From Lachnospiraceae bacterium (lineage in GTDB: Bacteria > Bacillota > Clostridia > Lachnospirales > Lachnospiraceae): 44,678 bases of DNA. The first letter of the stretch is position 1, and each line of letters begins with the position of its first letter. This document shows, piece after piece, positions 8,147 through 16,781 of this stretch. The DNA lies in assembly GCA_014803415.1 (NCBI GenBank), contig JAAVBZ010000030.1:1-44678 (forward strand), written 5' to 3'. Both the position numbers and the translations under genes were made by a program. Below the pieces are notes generated by a model. The model did no database searches. It worked only from the letters and a program-made list of their open reading frames with translations, and was not told the DNA's origin.

Positions 8147-8446
8147 CTAATAGCTCCGGCTTCCCGCAATTTCTGCATTCCTTGCTTCTGCCTGTTCATA
8201 TCTGGCTGCAATTTCAAGCAGCGCCTGTACATATTGATTTACCAGCTGATAAAAAGCTTTCATCTGCTGGCTGTCTTTCATAAATGCATTATGAAACGCT
8301 GCCTGCGCCTGCCCCTCCCACATTTGGGACAGAGACTGCTCTTTCCCCTGCAGTTCCTCCGCTTTGTTGTTAAACTGATTATTCAGATTCTGCAGACTTT
8401 CCGCCGTGTTCCGTAACCTTGATGATGTGACCTGTATCATTGCCAT
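8147..8446 (-). CDS. WXG100-like small secreted protein (WEG)
   Basis: Start chosen at 8446 (MAMIQVTSSRLR) because AAGGAGG lies 7 bases upstream; 99 residues. The helical hairpin has a canonical turn LSQMWEGQAQAAFHNAF near residues 38-54 and a C-terminal YEQAEARN that fits the YxxxD/E secretion signal. This is the most typical EsxA-like member of the set. It lies 19 bases upstream of the next WXG100-like start in the same operon. Confidence 0.9.
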   Translation of the reverse strand: MAMIQVTSSRLRNTAESLQNLNNQFNNKAEELQGKEQSLSQMWEGQAQAAFHNAFMKDSQQMKAFYQLVNQYVQALLEIAARYEQAEARNAEIAGSRSY

Positions 8447-8477
8447 ATTTTTTCCTCCTTCTTTTTCCTTCACTTTC

Positions 8478-8789
8478 TTATAGATAACTTCTTATCTTTG
8501 CAGCCAGTGTATTTTGCTGCTCGGACTTATAGATTTTTTCAGCCTTTTCAAAAATTTCCGTGGAAATAGCATTTAAATTTGCTGCAGTTTCTCCTATCTT
8601 TTCAAAAAGCTTACCCTCCTTTCTCACAAAATCATCAGCATGAACGCTTACCCATGCCGCTTTTGTTTTGGATATGGTTTCCAGCCCTGAGATATCCACA
8701 ATCTGTCTCAGATTTTTTGCTATATCCTGCAGCTCCCTCGAAAGACCTTTCATCTGACTGAAATGAATTTCAATTTCTGTTTGCGGCAT
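8478..8789 (-). CDS. WXG100-like protein with degenerate turn (WVS)
   Basis: A start at 8789 (MPQTEIEIHF) has AAAGGAG 8 bases upstream and gives 103 residues; it overlaps the end of the previous gene by 20 bases. The protein is almost entirely predicted helix. At the position of the WXG turn it reads KAAWVSVHADDF, so the Trp is kept but the Gly is replaced by Ser. The C-terminus IYKSEQQ lacks a clear YxxxD/E signal. It may be a non-secreted partner or chaperone that pairs with one of its neighbours. Family membership rests on size, helicity, the Trp and the operon position. Confidence 0.75.
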   Translation of the reverse strand: MPQTEIEIHFSQMKGLSRELQDIAKNLRQIVDISGLETISKTKAAWVSVHADDFVRKEGKLFEKIGETAANLNAISTEIFEKAEKIYKSEQQNTLAAKIRSYL

Positions 8790-9072
8790 CCTTGTTCTCC
8801 TTTTCCGCTTTTTCATATTCTTCTGCAATTTCTATTAATCTGTCCGGAAAATACATCATCTCCTCTATCATCTCTATTCCCTTTTCCTTTTTCTTTCCTA
8901 TCCTCTTTCTCATCCTGTCAGCGCTCTTTCCCTGAAAACAGCTTTCCAGACTGCTTACTGTTTCTCCTATCTCCCTGTAGCCCATAAGCGCCTGCTGCAA
9001 TGCTTCTTCCATAACCTTGGCACTTCGCTTTAGGATTTCAGGAGTGACCAGAATTTCACTAAATTCACCCAT
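8770..9072 (-). CDS. WXG100-like protein with Phe in the turn (FQG)
   Basis: The 100-residue protein has two amphipathic helices around LESCFQGKSADRM (about residues 44-56), that is F-x-G instead of W-x-G. A very basic second helix start follows (RKRIGKKKEKG), and the C-terminus has EYEKAEKEN, a good YxxxE export signal. Start: AAAAGGAT upstream of the ATG at 9072. It overlaps the next gene by 20 bases, suggesting coupled translation and perhaps a heterodimer with it. Confidence 0.8.
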   Translation of the reverse strand: MGEFSEILVTPEILKRSAKVMEEALQQALMGYREIGETVSSLESCFQGKSADRMRKRIGKKKEKGIEMIEEMMYFPDRLIEIAEEYEKAEKENKDAANRN

Positions 9073-9091
9073 ATCCTTTTATTCCTTTTCC

Positions 9092-9385
9092 TCAACAGCC
9101 CAATTTTAATATCTCATTTTCAGCATTCTCAAAATGCTTCTCAATCTCAGTGAACGCCGCTATCAAATTTCCCATTTCATCTGCAGCATCTTTTGCATTT
9201 TCCAACATTTTAAAAAAAGCTGACATAAAATTTGTTTCCGCGTTTCCTTTCCAAATACCGCTTAAATGAACATTTTCATCTTTCAGAGAATTAAGCGCAT
9301 CTATGATCTTTGTAAAAGATAACTGCATTTCTTCCTGCTTTTCCTTTATGGTCTTAGCGCAAAACACAAGATCCCATTCTGACAT
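9092..9385 (-). CDS. WXG100-like small secreted protein (WKG)
   Basis: The 97-residue helical hairpin has the turn LSGIWKGNAETNF near residues 40-52 (W-x-G). The C-terminal tail is FENAENEILKLGC, where Phe replaces the Tyr of the usual export signal and the last residue is Cys. Start: AAGGGG 8 bases upstream. It is the first of five WXG100-like genes after esaB. Confidence 0.87.
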   Translation of the reverse strand: MSEWDLVFCAKTIKEKQEEMQLSFTKIIDALNSLKDENVHLSGIWKGNAETNFMSAFFKMLENAKDAADEMGNLIAAFTEIEKHFENAENEILKLGC

Positions 9386-9400
9386 ATATTTCCCCTTCCT

Positions 9401-9646
9401 TTAAATAAGCACCAGCTTTTCTCCGCTTCTGATCCCCTGCTGTTTCAGGGAATATGCATCATTCAGGATCTTTTCATGATTCATGGCATAAAGATGCATC
9501 CCCTCCTCTGCGCTATAACCAAGCCTTTCTTTTTCTGCAATGGTTTCCGCTGCTTCCCTTACCAGTTCCCCTGCCGGTGTTTCCTCATCCAGTTCAAAAT
9601 CATAGACCATATTGATCGATGGAACCTGTATATCTACCAGTATCAT
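9401..9646 (-). CDS. esaB: EsaB/YukD-like ubiquitin-fold protein of the T7SS
   Basis: The 81-residue protein has the beta-grasp layout of YukD/EsaB: MILVDIQVPSINMVYDFEL as the first hairpin, a helix around AGELVREAAETIAEK, then LNDAYSLKQQGIRSGEKLVLI with the final strands. In firmicute T7SSb loci EsaB is a small cytoplasmic component needed for secretion. Its ATG at 9646 abuts the TAG of the essC gene (9647-9649), and a GGAAG site sits inside the end of essC, so the two are cotranscribed and coupled. Identification rests on fold-like pattern, size and neighbourhood. Confidence 0.87.
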   Translation of the reverse strand: MILVDIQVPSINMVYDFELDEETPAGELVREAAETIAEKERLGYSAEEGMHLYAMNHEKILNDAYSLKQQGIRSGEKLVLI

Positions 9647-12600
9647 CTAATCTTCCTTTCCTTCCTTCGTCTCCTCCCTTTTGTAAAGGGGCACAAGAAT
9701 CTTTTTCGTTGCCTGCCCTGCTCCTTTTTTCAAATATCCGATTCCCGGCTCTTCCCATTGATTCATCTGCGCATAGGAAAGATCGTCAAAAGCAAGCATT
9801 CTCTGATTTGCCGCATTCCCACCCAGATGAATTCCATATTGGCGTTTTACCAGCAATTCATACACGCCGGTTCCTGCCGCTTCCATTTCCTTTCCCGGTC
9901 TGATAAGCGCTATAACAGACAGTTCCTTTCCTTCTTCTGATAATTCCTTTATTTCCTCTCTGATCTTCCTTATTTCTTCTCCTCTTCCGTGAAGCATATC
10001 TGCAAAATCCGCAAGATCGCTGATACAAAAGCAGAATCCTTTTTCTTCTTTTTGGGCGTAATACCAGGTGATAAATTCTTCCTCATCATGAATTTCCAAA
10101 AGCTGCTTTTCTTTTCCTGCAATCCCGGCTGCTTTTCGGATTTCCTGTGTCAATATCCCTTTTCTGTCAAAAAGTATGGTTTTCCTATTCTGTTTCCATA
10201 AACCATGGATCAGGCAGCAAAGCAGATTTTTCTTTCCTGTTCCCTCCCCTCCCGATATCAAAAAAGGAATACATTCCTTCAGGGAAAGTTCTGCAATATA
10301 ACCGCTCTTAATTTCATATCCAAGGGGAATGGTATGTAAGTGATCTTCCTTCTCATAAAACCTTGAAAACATTGACTGGAACTCTGCTTTATGGGGAATG
10401 CATGGAAATTTCTCTGTCTTTTCTCTATTTGAAAGTTCTTCTGCTTTTTCCTTGGACAATGCAGTTACCTGCGTAATTCTGCCATAATCGTCATCTTCCA
10501 GGGAAAACAACGAAACCTGAAATTCCAGTACTCTTCCTTCAACCTTGCATAATCCTCTTCCTTTCACATTTTCCTTGGGCCATACGCCGATATGGTACTG
10601 ACGCAGTACATCTCCATACTGAAACCTGTCGCTCATTTCCAGGGACAAAGTACTTTTCATTTTCTCAAATAATTTCCCCGGCAGCTCTCCCGCTCCTGTG
10701 CTTAAAGCTGTAATGATCAGATAAAAGCCATAATTCAGTCCTTCCCCTGCTATTTTTTCGATCAAAAGTTCATATCTGTCCTCCGTCATCTGCCTGAAAC
10801 TTCCATAATTATCAATGATCAGGAAAAAGAAGGCTCCCGCATCTTTTTTGTGTTTCCTGTATTGGAGAAAATTGATACCGGAAAGTTCCTCCTTCCGCTC
10901 ATTAAAAAGGCGTTCCACGTGAAAGAAGAAACACTCTGCCTCTTCCTTTCTGCTCATATGACCAAGACATCCCGGCATAGTTTCAAAACAATTCACTCCT
11001 GCATTGTCAGAACCTGCCAGCATAAACTGTATCTGTCTGGGAGAATAACAGGAAAGCTGCCAAAGCAGTGTCTGCAGGAAAGTACTTTTCCCTGCTGCCG
11101 GTGCGCCGCAAATGCAAAGATGACCTTCTTTCAGCGGACTGTAGTATAGCGGATACTGCCGCTGTCTTTCCGGATCGTCGCATATCCCTATACACAGCTT
11201 TATTTCTTCCCCTGTCTTTTCCGGTATCTTTTCTTCCACTTGCTTAAGCGAAATCCTGTCCGGAAGTTCCGGCATCCAAAGATGTCTGGCGGCCCTGCTT
11301 TCAAGCTGCAGAGCAACGCCGCCGATATAGTCGATCACAGCTTCCAGCTGGGTGATACCCTTTTCTTTTTTCTGTATCTTTCGCATATATCGCTTACCTG
11401 TACCGGATACTATGCAGACTTTTTCATTCTGATACTCACGATCTCCATATTCTGATCCTCCATAACCTGCCTGAAATAATTCATAAAGCTCATTGCTTCC
11501 TACCTGCAGATAACACTGACCGGCACCGGTAAGATTTGCCGCATCAGGCCTTCGCAGCATGTCCATACTGTCCTGCCTGTCTGCGACTCGGAGGCACAGT
11601 CTGAATCTTGTATTGCTCCAGATCTTATCGTCTACCGTACCTGCAGGCTTCTGAGTGGCCAAAATCAAATGTACGCCCAGGCTTCTGCCCACCTGCGCCA
11701 CACTGATGATCTCCTGCATGAATTCGGGTTCCTCCTTCTTCAGCTCTGCAAATTCATCTACCACCAGCAGAAGATGGGGCACTGGCTCCCATACTTTCTC
11801 TTCTTGATAAAGAGCCGTATAATCCGTAATATGATTGACTCCCGCCTCCGCAAAAAGGCGCTGTCTTCTTTCATTCTCGCTTTTAATCGATAAAAGTGCC
11901 CGTCCGATCTGTCTTCCCGACAGATTTGAAACTACTCCGGCACAGTGGGGCAGCCTGCACAATGCATTTCCCATACCGCCGCCCTTGTAGTCAATAATAA
12001 AGAAGTTAATATCTTCAGGGCTGAAAGAGACCGCAAGAGACAGCAGGTATGTCTGCAAAAGCTCGCTTTTACCGGAGCCTGTTGTTCCCGCCACCAGACC
12101 ATGGGGACCATGAAATTTTTCATGTATATCCAGATTAACAATCCGTCTGCCCGGTCCCATTCCAATGGGTACCTTAATTCTTTCTCCCGTTTGATTCTCT
12201 ATCCACCTGCCCTGGCAATTCAGATCTTCAACTTTCTTACATAAATACAGATCCAAAAAAGATACTTTTTCCGAAAGCTCTTCCCGCTCCGGTTCAGTAA
12301 ACAAAAAACCTGAGAGCCTTCGCATATAAGCTTCTGCAGCTTCCAAAGAGTTTTCCTCGAATAGGATCTTTTGATTTTCTAAAGCATCCTGCTCGTAATA
12401 AAAGATTTCCTCTCTGTCTTTTTCCCTGATCACCTGACAGCCGCATTCTCCCGGAAGCATTTCTTTATCTTTTTCCAAAACCAGCGTATAAATTCCCTTA
12501 TCATCATCTGTTTCCGTTAATATCCTGTAAAGTCCTTCTCCCTTGATCAGCTCCCTTGCCGCCAGTAAAAAGATATAGGTACCCGCAGCTCTTCCGCTTC

Positions 12601-14173
12601 TTTCCTGCCTGTTTTCCAGTTCCTTCACAAGAAATGGAATGATCTCTCCGGCTTCCCTTTCATTTCCTGCCAGATAGCGCATTTTCCCTCCGCTTCTCCA
12701 AATGTGGGGAAGCCATTTGATGCAGTTCGCGATTTTCTTTTCATCCTCATTTTCTTCATGATAAAAGTAGATCAATTTCATATCTTTACTGCTATGACAG
12801 GCCGCCAGCTGAAGGATAACCTGCAGAAACACCGGATAGATCAGCTCTCCCGTAAACCCCGTTACTTTTTGTTTCCTTAAATCAATCCCCACCGGAACCG
12901 AGGTGAGATATTCATATTTTTCCGCTATTTCATAGGCCCTGCCGGTAAGCAGATCCCTGACCGGTTTCTTACTGCTTTGGGAACATTTGATCTTGATCTG
13001 AAAAGGAATATCTCCAATTCCCAGTCTGATAAAAAGATAATCCTTCTGCCAGCTGCTTCTGTTCCACAGTACCTGTCCATTTGCAAGAAAATTTTCTCCC
13101 TGCGGATATTTTTCCAATAAAGCCTGTCTGTTATAGCAAAAGCATTCCTCCAGATATCGGTTTACTTTCTCAAGATATTCCAGATAGGATTCTTTACGGT
13201 AACGTTCTTCCTTTTGGCTTGTCTTCTTTTTATAAATGTGATTTATAATACCCCAGAACAGAGAAAGAAAAGCTGTTGCTGCTGTCATGACTACGGATAT
13301 CCGGTAATAACCTGTTCCGCCTTGCCCCGGCATAGCGCTTGCTAATACCGCCATAAGGATCATGGGAATGACCATGGTCACAGAGGGACCCAGCTGAAAA
13401 AATAAGGGCTGGGATCTCTGGACTTTTTCTTTTTCCGGAAGATCAATCTCCATTTCTTCTGTCAGAAGCTTTTTTTCCATGATCGCTCCCTGCCTGATCT
13501 CCTGTCTCACAGCTTCTGCTTCCGGCTGCCCCTGAAGCATTCCGGCAAGTTCCTCTCTCCCCTGCGCCCACCGCATAATACCGTAATAAGCAGTACCCAC
13601 CAATAACTCTTTTAAATAAATGAGTCTGAGTCCCAAAAGCTCTATCACGTCTCCCGGACTTAACAGATACCTGTCAAATACAGCCCTTCCATTCACATAG
13701 ACGCCGGCTGTGGCTTTGCTTTCTTCTTCACGGCAAATTTCAAGCACAGCTCCTTCCTCCCTTTGACAGATCCTGAAATGCCTGGCGTTAACAAAAGAAA
13801 AACCGTCATAAAAGACCTCATTCCTATAATCCTTCCCGACCCTGACCTCTCTTTCCTCTGAAAGCTTTAGCCTGCTGCAGGGCAGCAGCTTCTCTCCTCT
13901 TATGGAGATCACTGCCATAATTTCTTCTTCCGATTCTGTCTCTAAAATACAGAATCCTCCATCATAAACCTGTTTTCCGTTTAGCTTCCACACTTCCCGG
14001 TCCTTTTCCAATATGATCATTACAGGAAGGGCTGTCTGCAGATTCCCGGCAGTAAAAAACAGTCTTCGCCTCTCTCCTTGATAATAAACAATATTTTTTC
14101 TGATACAGGACTTTGAGGTATAAAGATGTAAAAAGACAGTGAGCCCTTTTGATTCTGCATTTCGGGCACTCAA
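9647..14173 (-). CDS. essC: EssC-type FtsK/SpoIIIE ATPase of a type VII secretion system
   Basis: The 1508-residue protein follows the EssC plan. Two FHA-like N-terminal domains lie at about 10-195 (the second with VNARHFRI and NGRAVFDRYLLSPGD). Two transmembrane helices lie at about 263-282 and 291-312, then a DUF-type middle region. Three P-loop domains follow: D1 with GTTGSGKS at 696-703 and LLLVVDEFAE near 801-810; D2 with GAPAAGKS at 1023-1030 and FFLIIDN near 1116; D3 with GGEGTGKK at 1308-1315. D1 is complete and so probably hydrolyses ATP; D2 and D3 keep P-loops, D3 with Lys instead of Ser. The only sensible start is TTG at 14173, with GGAGG 11 bases upstream. In T7SSb EssC is the motor and substrate receptor. 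EssA, EssB and EsaA are absent from the window. Confidence 0.95.
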   Translation of the reverse strand: MSARNAESKGLTVFLHLYTSKSCIRKNIVYYQGERRRLFFTAGNLQTALPVMIILEKDREVWKLNGKQVYDGGFCILETESEEEIMAVISIRGEKLLPCSRLKLSEEREVRVGKDYRNEVFYDGFSFVNARHFRICQREEGAVLEICREEESKATAGVYVNGRAVFDRYLLSPGDVIELLGLRLIYLKELLVGTAYYGIMRWAQGREELAGMLQGQPEAEAVRQEIRQGAIMEKKLLTEEMEIDLPEKEKVQRSQPLFFQLGPSVTMVIPMILMAVLASAMPGQGGTGYYRISVVMTAATAFLSLFWGIINHIYKKKTSQKEERYRKESYLEYLEKVNRYLEECFCYNRQALLEKYPQGENFLANGQVLWNRSSWQKDYLFIRLGIGDIPFQIKIKCSQSSKKPVRDLLTGRAYEIAEKYEYLTSVPVGIDLRKQKVTGFTGELIYPVFLQVILQLAACHSSKDMKLIYFYHEENEDEKKIANCIKWLPHIWRSGGKMRYLAGNEREAGEIIPFLVKELENRQERSGRAAGTYIFLLAARELIKGEGLYRILTETDDDKGIYTLVLEKDKEMLPGECGCQVIREKDREEIFYYEQDALENQKILFEENSLEAAEAYMRRLSGFLFTEPEREELSEKVSFLDLYLCKKVEDLNCQGRWIENQTGERIKVPIGMGPGRRIVNLDIHEKFHGPHGLVAGTTGSGKSELLQTYLLSLAVSFSPEDINFFIIDYKGGGMGNALCRLPHCAGVVSNLSGRQIGRALLSIKSENERRQRLFAEAGVNHITDYTALYQEEKVWEPVPHLLLVVDEFAELKKEEPEFMQEIISVAQVGRSLGVHLILATQKPAGTVDDKIWSNTRFRLCLRVADRQDSMDMLRRPDAANLTGAGQCYLQVGSNELYELFQAGYGGSEYGDREYQNEKVCIVSGTGKRYMRKIQKKEKGITQLEAVIDYIGGVALQLESRAARHLWMPELPDRISLKQVEEKIPEKTGEEIKLCIGICDDPERQRQYPLYYSPLKEGHLCICGAPAAGKSTFLQTLLWQLSCYSPRQIQFMLAGSDNAGVNCFETMPGCLGHMSRKEEAECFFFHVERLFNERKEELSGINFLQYRKHKKDAGAFFFLIIDNYGSFRQMTEDRYELLIEKIAGEGLNYGFYLIITALSTGAGELPGKLFEKMKSTLSLEMSDRFQYGDVLRQYHIGVWPKENVKGRGLCKVEGRVLEFQVSLFSLEDDDYGRITQVTALSKEKAEELSNREKTEKFPCIPHKAEFQSMFSRFYEKEDHLHTIPLGYEIKSGYIAELSLKECIPFLISGGEGTGKKNLLCCLIHGLWKQNRKTILFDRKGILTQEIRKAAGIAGKEKQLLEIHDEEEFITWYYAQKEEKGFCFCISDLADFADMLHGRGEEIRKIREEIKELSEEGKELSVIALIRPGKEMEAAGTGVYELLVKRQYGIHLGGNAANQRMLAFDDLSYAQMNQWEEPGIGYLKKGAGQATKKILVPLYKREETKEGKED

Positions 14174-14267
14174 TAATCTAGTCGCCTCCTCTTTCTTATA
14201 AAATATGATTCATTCCTGTTACTGGGTAATTTCTGAACGCTTAGATCGTTATCAGAATTTAGACTTT

Positions 14268-14325
14268 AAAATTTCTATAGAATTTGAAGTGAGTACAGGA
14301 TACCAGATGATTCACATCCTGTCAA
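14268..14325 (-). promoter_or_regulatory. T7SS operon promoter with a short palindrome near the transcription start
   Basis: On the minus strand TTGACA (14320-14325) and TATCCT (14297-14302) are 17 bases apart, a strong sigma-A promoter. Transcription would start near 14290, leaving a leader of about 115 bases before the TTG start of essC. A near-perfect palindrome centred on CTATAG (14268-14285) lies just after the start site and could be an operator. The palindrome's role is speculative. Confidence 0.75.
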
Positions 14326-14400
14326 CGATATTTAGAAATGTTTATACTTTATTTCGATTGTTTATAAAATTTTAATCTTTCCTGTAAATATTTTTTCTGA

Positions 14401-14427
14401 GGATGCGGCTATCCCAAAGCCACATCC
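14401..14427. terminator. Hairpin overlapping the end of the ZIP gene
   Basis: GGATGCGGCT and AGCCACATCC form a 10-bp stem with one non-Watson-Crick pair, covering the last codons and stop of the ZIP transporter gene. There is no T-run on either strand, so termination would be weak or factor-dependent. It separates the ZIP transcript from the T7SS promoter. Confidence 0.4.
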
Positions 14428-15203
14428 AGAATCATCATGATCAAAAAACCGGCCATAACGCCCACGGTTCCCAAATTGGAATGTTCTCCCTGGTTTGCTT
14501 CCGGTATCAGTTCTTCTACCACCACATAAATCATGGCCCCCGCTGCAAACGCAAGAAACCAGGGCATATAAGGTGTTATAAAAGAAGCGACCAGGGTAAT
14601 TCCCACGCCAAAAACAAGTTCCACTATTCCCGAAAGACTGCCGAAAACAAACGCCTTAAGCCGGCTCATGCCTTCCTGACGAAGTGGCAGGGAAATCGCT
14701 GCTCCTTCCGGGAAATTCTGAATGCCGATACCGATCGCCAGAGCAAACGCCGCTGCATATAAAGAAGCATCTTCCGGATGCTGGGCTGCCATAGCAAAAG
14801 CAAGCCCCACTGCCATTCCTTCCGGTATGTTATGGAGCGTAACTGCAAGGATCAATAACGTAGTTCTTTTGAAAGAGGAATGAGGACCCTCCGCCTTTTT
14901 TTCTCCCAAATGAAGATGAGGCATGCAAAGGTCCAATGCCATTAAAAAAATTCCTCCGAAAATAAATCCGCCTGCTGCGGGCACCCATCCGATCTTTCCC
15001 GCTTCTACTGTCTGGTCGATGGCCGGTATCAAAAGCGACCAGACAGACGCCGCTATCATGACACCTGCTGCAAATCCCAAAAAAGCTCTCTGAATATTTT
15101 TCCCCATTTCTTTTTTAAAAAAGAATACTACACTGGCGCCAAAGGCTGTCATGAAGAATGTAAAACCACATCCTGCTGCTGCCCATAAAATTGCCTGTTT
15201 CAT
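14409..15203 (-). CDS. ZIP family divalent metal transporter
   Basis: The 264-residue membrane protein has about eight hydrophobic helices and both ZIP signature helices: TLHNIPEGMAVG and IQNFPEGAAISLPL, whose His, Asn and Glu residues form the metal path. A His-rich loop (MPHLHLGEKK) precedes them, as usual in this family. It resembles the GufA/ZupT branch that imports zinc or other divalent ions. Start: AGAGG 8 bases before ATG. It appears to be a single-gene unit located between the T7SS promoter and the sugar-isomerase gene. Confidence 0.92.
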   Translation of the reverse strand: MKQAILWAAAGCGFTFFMTAFGASVVFFFKKEMGKNIQRAFLGFAAGVMIAASVWSLLIPAIDQTVEAGKIGWVPAAGGFIFGGIFLMALDLCMPHLHLGEKKAEGPHSSFKRTTLLILAVTLHNIPEGMAVGLAFAMAAQHPEDASLYAAAFALAIGIGIQNFPEGAAISLPLRQEGMSRLKAFVFGSLSGIVELVFGVGITLVASFITPYMPWFLAFAAGAMIYVVVEELIPEANQGEHSNLGTVGVMAGFLIMMILDVALG

Positions 15204-15296
15204 ATCTAACCTCTTTCCGGTATTTAGCTTTCCAAAATACCTGCCTTGTTAGTATTAGTATACCTCTTATGGGGAATTTGAGCCTGTCACCGGCAT

Positions 15297-15938
15297 TTAT
15301 GATGCTAAAATTTCCTTTACGCACTCTGCGATCTTATCGCATTTGCAGTTTTCAAAGAAGTATTCCTCAAATCTTTCACCTGATAAAGCTCCTTTAACAA
15401 GCTCTCTGTCCAGACTTTTAAGAATGGTTACCATATCTGTATGGGTCACTTCTTTTACCTGATCAAGGATCTTCTTGTTTCTCTGTTCCGGCACTGCCCT
15501 CTCTTTCGGATATCCTCCGCCTCCCGGTGCACAGAACAATTTTTCAAATATATACTGAAGATTCAGTTCTCCGCCCCAGCCAAAATTTTCCGCAAAAGGA
15601 AGCGCTATACAGTTGCCGTCATTTACCTGAGAAAACAGATAAGCATCCAGAGGAGACGTAATGTGTCCGCAAAGCACCCTGGGAAAAGAATTACATGCAA
15701 GCATGGCGCCCTCTCCCGTACCGCAGCCGGTTATCACAAAGTCTGCTGCACCGGAATTCAAAAGGACTGCCGCCAGAATACCGTTCTGTACATAAGTAAG
15801 CTGATGTTCATCTTCTGCCGAGTACATGCCATAATTATATACCTCATGGCCCATAGGCTCTGTTACCTGTTTCAACGTAGTAAAGATCAGTTCATTTTTT
15901 GCTGCCTGACTGTTTTCATTGATTAAAGCTATCTTCAT
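15297..15938 (-). CDS. RpiB/LacAB family sugar-phosphate-type isomerase, probably acting on unsaturated uronate product
   Basis: Start set at 15938 (MKIALINENSQAA), with AAAGGTGG 9 bases upstream; 213 residues. The RpiB family pattern is visible: a Rossmann-like N-terminus, then NSGAADFVITGCGTGEGAMLA with the active-site Cys in GCGTGEG, and HITSPLDAYLFSQVN. It is longer than plain RpiB (about 150 residues) because of a C-terminal helical extension. It follows an SDR dehydrogenase by 19 bases. In streptococci an RpiB-like isomerase (DhuI) and an SDR dehydrogenase (DhuD) convert 4-deoxy-L-threo-5-hexosulose-uronate to 2-keto-3-deoxygluconate. The same pairing here suggests that pathway. Kinase and aldolase genes for the next steps are not in the window. 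Confidence 0.87.
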   Translation of the reverse strand: MKIALINENSQAAKNELIFTTLKQVTEPMGHEVYNYGMYSAEDEHQLTYVQNGILAAVLLNSGAADFVITGCGTGEGAMLACNSFPRVLCGHITSPLDAYLFSQVNDGNCIALPFAENFGWGGELNLQYIFEKLFCAPGGGGYPKERAVPEQRNKKILDQVKEVTHTDMVTILKSLDRELVKGALSGERFEEYFFENCKCDKIAECVKEILAS

Positions 15939-15957
15939 ATTAATTCCACCTTTCTGT

Positions 15958-16761
15958 TTAAGGTTGTTTCCCAATATATGCCAGTATACCGCCGTCTACA
16001 TAGAGAATATGCCCGTTTACAAAATCGGATGCCTCTGATGCAAGAAACACTGCCGGCCCTTGTAGATCGGAAGTCTCTCCCCACCGTGCCGCAGGAGTTT
16101 TTGCAATAATAAATTGATCAAAGGGATGTCTGCTTCCATCAGGCTGTTTTTCACGCAGGGGTGCAGTCTGGGGCGTCGCAATATAGCCCGGCCCGATGCC
16201 GTTGCACTGAATATTATACTCGCCGTATTCGGAGGCAATATTTCTTGTCAACATCTTAAGTCCGCCTTTAGCTGCTGCATAAGCAGAAACCGTTTCACGT
16301 CCAAGTTCACTCATCATTGAACAGATATTGATAATTTTACCATGTCCTTTCTTGATCATACCGGGAATAACGGCCTTTGATACAATAAAAGGCGCATTCA
16401 GATCAACGTCAATCACCTGACGGAACTCTTCGGCTGTCATATCACACATAGGAATCCTTTTGATGATTCCCGCATTGTTTACAAGAATATCAATAACTCC
16501 GACTTCCTCTTCGATCCGGGCAACCATAGCCCCAACCTGTTCCTCACTGGTAACGTCGCATACATACCCATGCGCCTTAATACCCTTTTCTTCATAAGCA
16601 GCCAGCCCCTTGTTCACCAGCTCCTGCTTAATATCATTAAATACGATAGTGGCTCCGGCCTTGGCATAAGCTGTCGCTATGGCAAAACCGATGCCGTAGG
16701 ATGCCCCCGTTACAAGTGCTACTTTCCCTTCCAGAGAAAATTTCTTCATAAAATCGCTCAT
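15958..16761 (-). CDS. SDR family dehydrogenase, gluconate 5-dehydrogenase/KduD-like
   Basis: Start set at 16761 (MSDFMKKFSLEGK), with AAGGAG 8 bases upstream; 267 residues. Classical SDR motifs are present: the NAD(P) site GASYGIGFAIA, NNAG in the central strand, catalytic Ser in NICSMMSE, and YAAAKGG with the Tyr-x3-Lys pair. The C-terminus ends GHILYVDGGILAYIG. It resembles gluconate 5-dehydrogenase and 2-keto-3-deoxygluconate dehydrogenases. Together with the RpiB-like gene 19 bases downstream it fits the DhuD-DhuI pair for unsaturated uronates from pectin or glycosaminoglycans. The gene begins only about 60 bases after the tRNA-Leu terminator, so its promoter is unclear. A palindrome lies at 16782-16816. 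Confidence 0.9.
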   Translation of the reverse strand: MSDFMKKFSLEGKVALVTGASYGIGFAIATAYAKAGATIVFNDIKQELVNKGLAAYEEKGIKAHGYVCDVTSEEQVGAMVARIEEEVGVIDILVNNAGIIKRIPMCDMTAEEFRQVIDVDLNAPFIVSKAVIPGMIKKGHGKIINICSMMSELGRETVSAYAAAKGGLKMLTRNIASEYGEYNIQCNGIGPGYIATPQTAPLREKQPDGSRHPFDQFIIAKTPAARWGETSDLQGPAVFLASEASDFVNGHILYVDGGILAYIGKQP

Positions 16762-16781
16762 TCCCAATCTCCTTCCCATCT

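Noticed and set aside
9476-9940. 154-codon plus-strand frame in the esaB/essC region
   Set aside because: Antisense shadow of essC and esaB; rich in Phe, Cys and His with no recognisable domain.
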